Positions 6,125-6,922 of a stretch of 6,922 bases of DNA are shown here, piece by piece; positions within the stretch are counted from its first letter, which is position 1; the number at the start of each line of letters is the position of its first letter. A model generated the notes under the pieces. The model worked only from the letters and a program-made list of their open reading frames with translations. It made no database searches and was not told where the DNA came from. Source of the stretch: Parachlamydiaceae bacterium (GTDB lineage Bacteria; Chlamydiota; Chlamydiia; Chlamydiales; Parachlamydiaceae); the NCBI GenBank assembly GCA_003164155.1, contig PLSG01000218.1:5032-11953 (forward strand), read 5' to 3'. The translations under genes were made by a program, and so were the position numbers.

Positions 6125-6396
6125 AAAACCACAAAGAAGAAATTTTTATAAAAGAACACCGTAAATATAGAATTAGGAAATGCAGGGGTAGCAACGAAAG
6201 CGCATTGCCTTTGGATACATTGTAGAGTAGCTACAACCGCGGATCTATAGATATACGGGAAAAATGAGGCTATACCGATGTATAGTGAAGGGAAGAAACG
6301 CTAAGGCTAGTGATCTGACCCACTTAAATGGGTACTCTAGCTTTGCACCAGCTAAAGTCACCATTTAAGTGGGTCAGTGCACAAGACACCCGTAAT
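6125..6396. other. Gap between rpmA and obgE with clustered dyads
   Basis: No ORF or recognised RNA is visible. Besides the 6315-6377 inverted repeat, three short dyads lie close together: TTGTAG/CTACAA (6220-6225 and 6231-6236), the palindrome ATCTATAGAT (6243-6252), and CTATAC/GTATAG (6270-6275 and 6280-6285). The 40 bp before obgE are AT-rich and could hold its promoter, but I cannot pick -35 and -10 boxes with confidence. Confidence 0.5.
6315..6377. repeat. Inverted repeat with 17-bp perfect outer arms
   Basis: CTGACCCACTTAAATGG (6315-6331) is the exact reverse complement of 6361-6377. Pairing continues inward (6334-6342 with 6350-6358, one mismatch at C6337-A6355) to give 28-nt arms with 25 paired positions around the 7-nt loop 6343-6349. 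It begins 19 nt past the rpmA stop. It may act as a terminator or RNA-stabilising hairpin for rplU-rpmA, but no U run follows. The sharp ends suggest a miniature insertion element; no target duplication is evident. Confidence 0.85.
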
Positions 6397-6648
6397 TTAG
6401 GCAGCTGTTACGATGGAGACAAAAGTCTTATCAGCTTTGCGGAAGGCAACGATGCCATCGGCCATAGCGAATAAAGTATCATCTCTACCTTGAGCTACAT
6501 TTTTACCAGAATGCCATTTTGTTCCACGTTGTCTAACCAAAATGCTGCCAGTTGTTACCGTCTGACCAGCACAAACTTTTACACCAAGACGCTTTGAATG
6601 GGAATCGCGTCCGTTGCGGGTTGACCCCTGACCTTTCTTATGAGCCAT
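6397..6648 (-). CDS. rpmA: 50S ribosomal protein L27
   Basis: Large-subunit protein whose N-terminal tail reaches the peptidyl-transferase centre. The 83-residue sequence starts MAHKKGQGSTRNGRDS and contains the family core SILVRQRGTKWHSGKNVAQG and GRDDTLFAMADGIV. It is of normal length, and there is no cleavable N-terminal extension of the Firmicutes type. A strong AAGGAGA Shine-Dalgarno lies about 7 nt before the ATG. The start overlaps the end of rplU by 11 bp (6638-6648), with the ribosome-binding site inside rplU, so the two are co-translated. The match to remembered chlamydial L27 is a main reason for the taxonomic assignment. Confidence 0.98.
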   Translation of the reverse strand: MAHKKGQGSTRNGRDSHSKRLGVKVCAGQTVTTGSILVRQRGTKWHSGKNVAQGRDDTLFAMADGIVAFRKADKTFVSIVTAA

Positions 6649-6922
6649 GCTTGTTCTCCTTAGGCGATACGATGTCCATGATTTTTACACGTGAATAATG
6701 CTGTCTATGGCCAAAACGGCGATACTGATTGCGGCTTGGCTTATACTTAATCGTGTCTATTTTCAATCCGGGCACTTTGCCAACTAATTCTCCGACGACT
6801 TTGCAGCCACCGATAGAAGGAGCACCTAGACTGACTTTAGAACCGTTGTCGTGAAACAACACCATGTCAAATTGAATTTTTGAGCCAGGCTCACCTTCAA
6901 GCAAATCGACATCGATGACATC
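6638..6922 (-). CDS. rplU: 50S ribosomal protein L21, N-terminus outside window
   Basis: Large-subunit protein that binds 23S rRNA. The frame is open to the window edge: codons at 6905-6922 read Asp-Val-Ile-Asp-Val-Asp, continuing into LLEGEPGSKIQFDMVLF without the usual start region, so roughly the first 15 residues are missing; the TTG at 6902-6904 is an internal leucine. Recognisable motifs are the VSLGAPSIGGCKVVGELVG segment and the RNA-binding C-terminal GHRQHYSRVKIMDI. The last codons cover the ribosome-binding site and first codons of rpmA, ending at TAA 6638-6640. Confidence 0.97.
   Translation of the reverse strand, partial: DVIDVDLLEGEPGSKIQFDMVLFHDNGSKVSLGAPSIGGCKVVGELVGKVPGLKIDTIKYKPSRNQYRRFGHRQHYSRVKIMDIVSPKENKHGS

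Overview
The window most likely comes from a member of the Chlamydiota, probably an environmental lineage rather than a human Chlamydia. The 83-residue L27 and the visible L21 (with its GHRQHYSRVKI stretch) match my memory of chlamydial L27 and L21 much better than other phyla. The minus-strand order rplU-rpmA-obgE is as in Chlamydia, and Obg lacks the C-terminal OCT extension. These are recollections, not searches; another PVC-superphylum lineage is possible. No rRNA, tRNA, CRISPR array or transposase gene is visible.

Left block, plus strand (1-3109). A tightly packed, probably single operon: the 3' part of a TPR-type protein, an ExbB/TolQ proton channel (14-bp overlap with it), an ExbD/TolR partner, a TonB/TolA-like transducer starting on the base after the exbD stop, and a small membrane-anchored zinc-ribbon protein. 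Together they look like a complete proton-motive-force energy-transduction module: motor (ExbB/ExbD), periplasm-spanning transducer, and probable accessory proteins. No TolB or Pal follows, unlike the classical Tol-Pal order.

Middle, plus strand (3110-4685). A pentapeptide-repeat protein with a beta-helix register shift, then a short spacer with a 19-codon ORF that has a good ribosome-binding site and a hairpin over its start codon, then an unrecognised membrane-anchored protein of 279 residues.

Convergent intergenic region (4686-5119). Non-coding but very rich in dyad symmetry: a 111-bp near-perfect palindrome (51-bp arms), enclosed by a separate 20-bp inverted repeat, with smaller hairpins on both sides. 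It separates plus-strand genes from the minus-strand obgE.

Right block, minus strand (5120-6922). The GTPase Obg, a 272-bp gap with several dyads including a 17-bp perfect inverted repeat near the rpmA end, then L27 and L21 overlapping by 11 bp. L21 is cut by the window edge.
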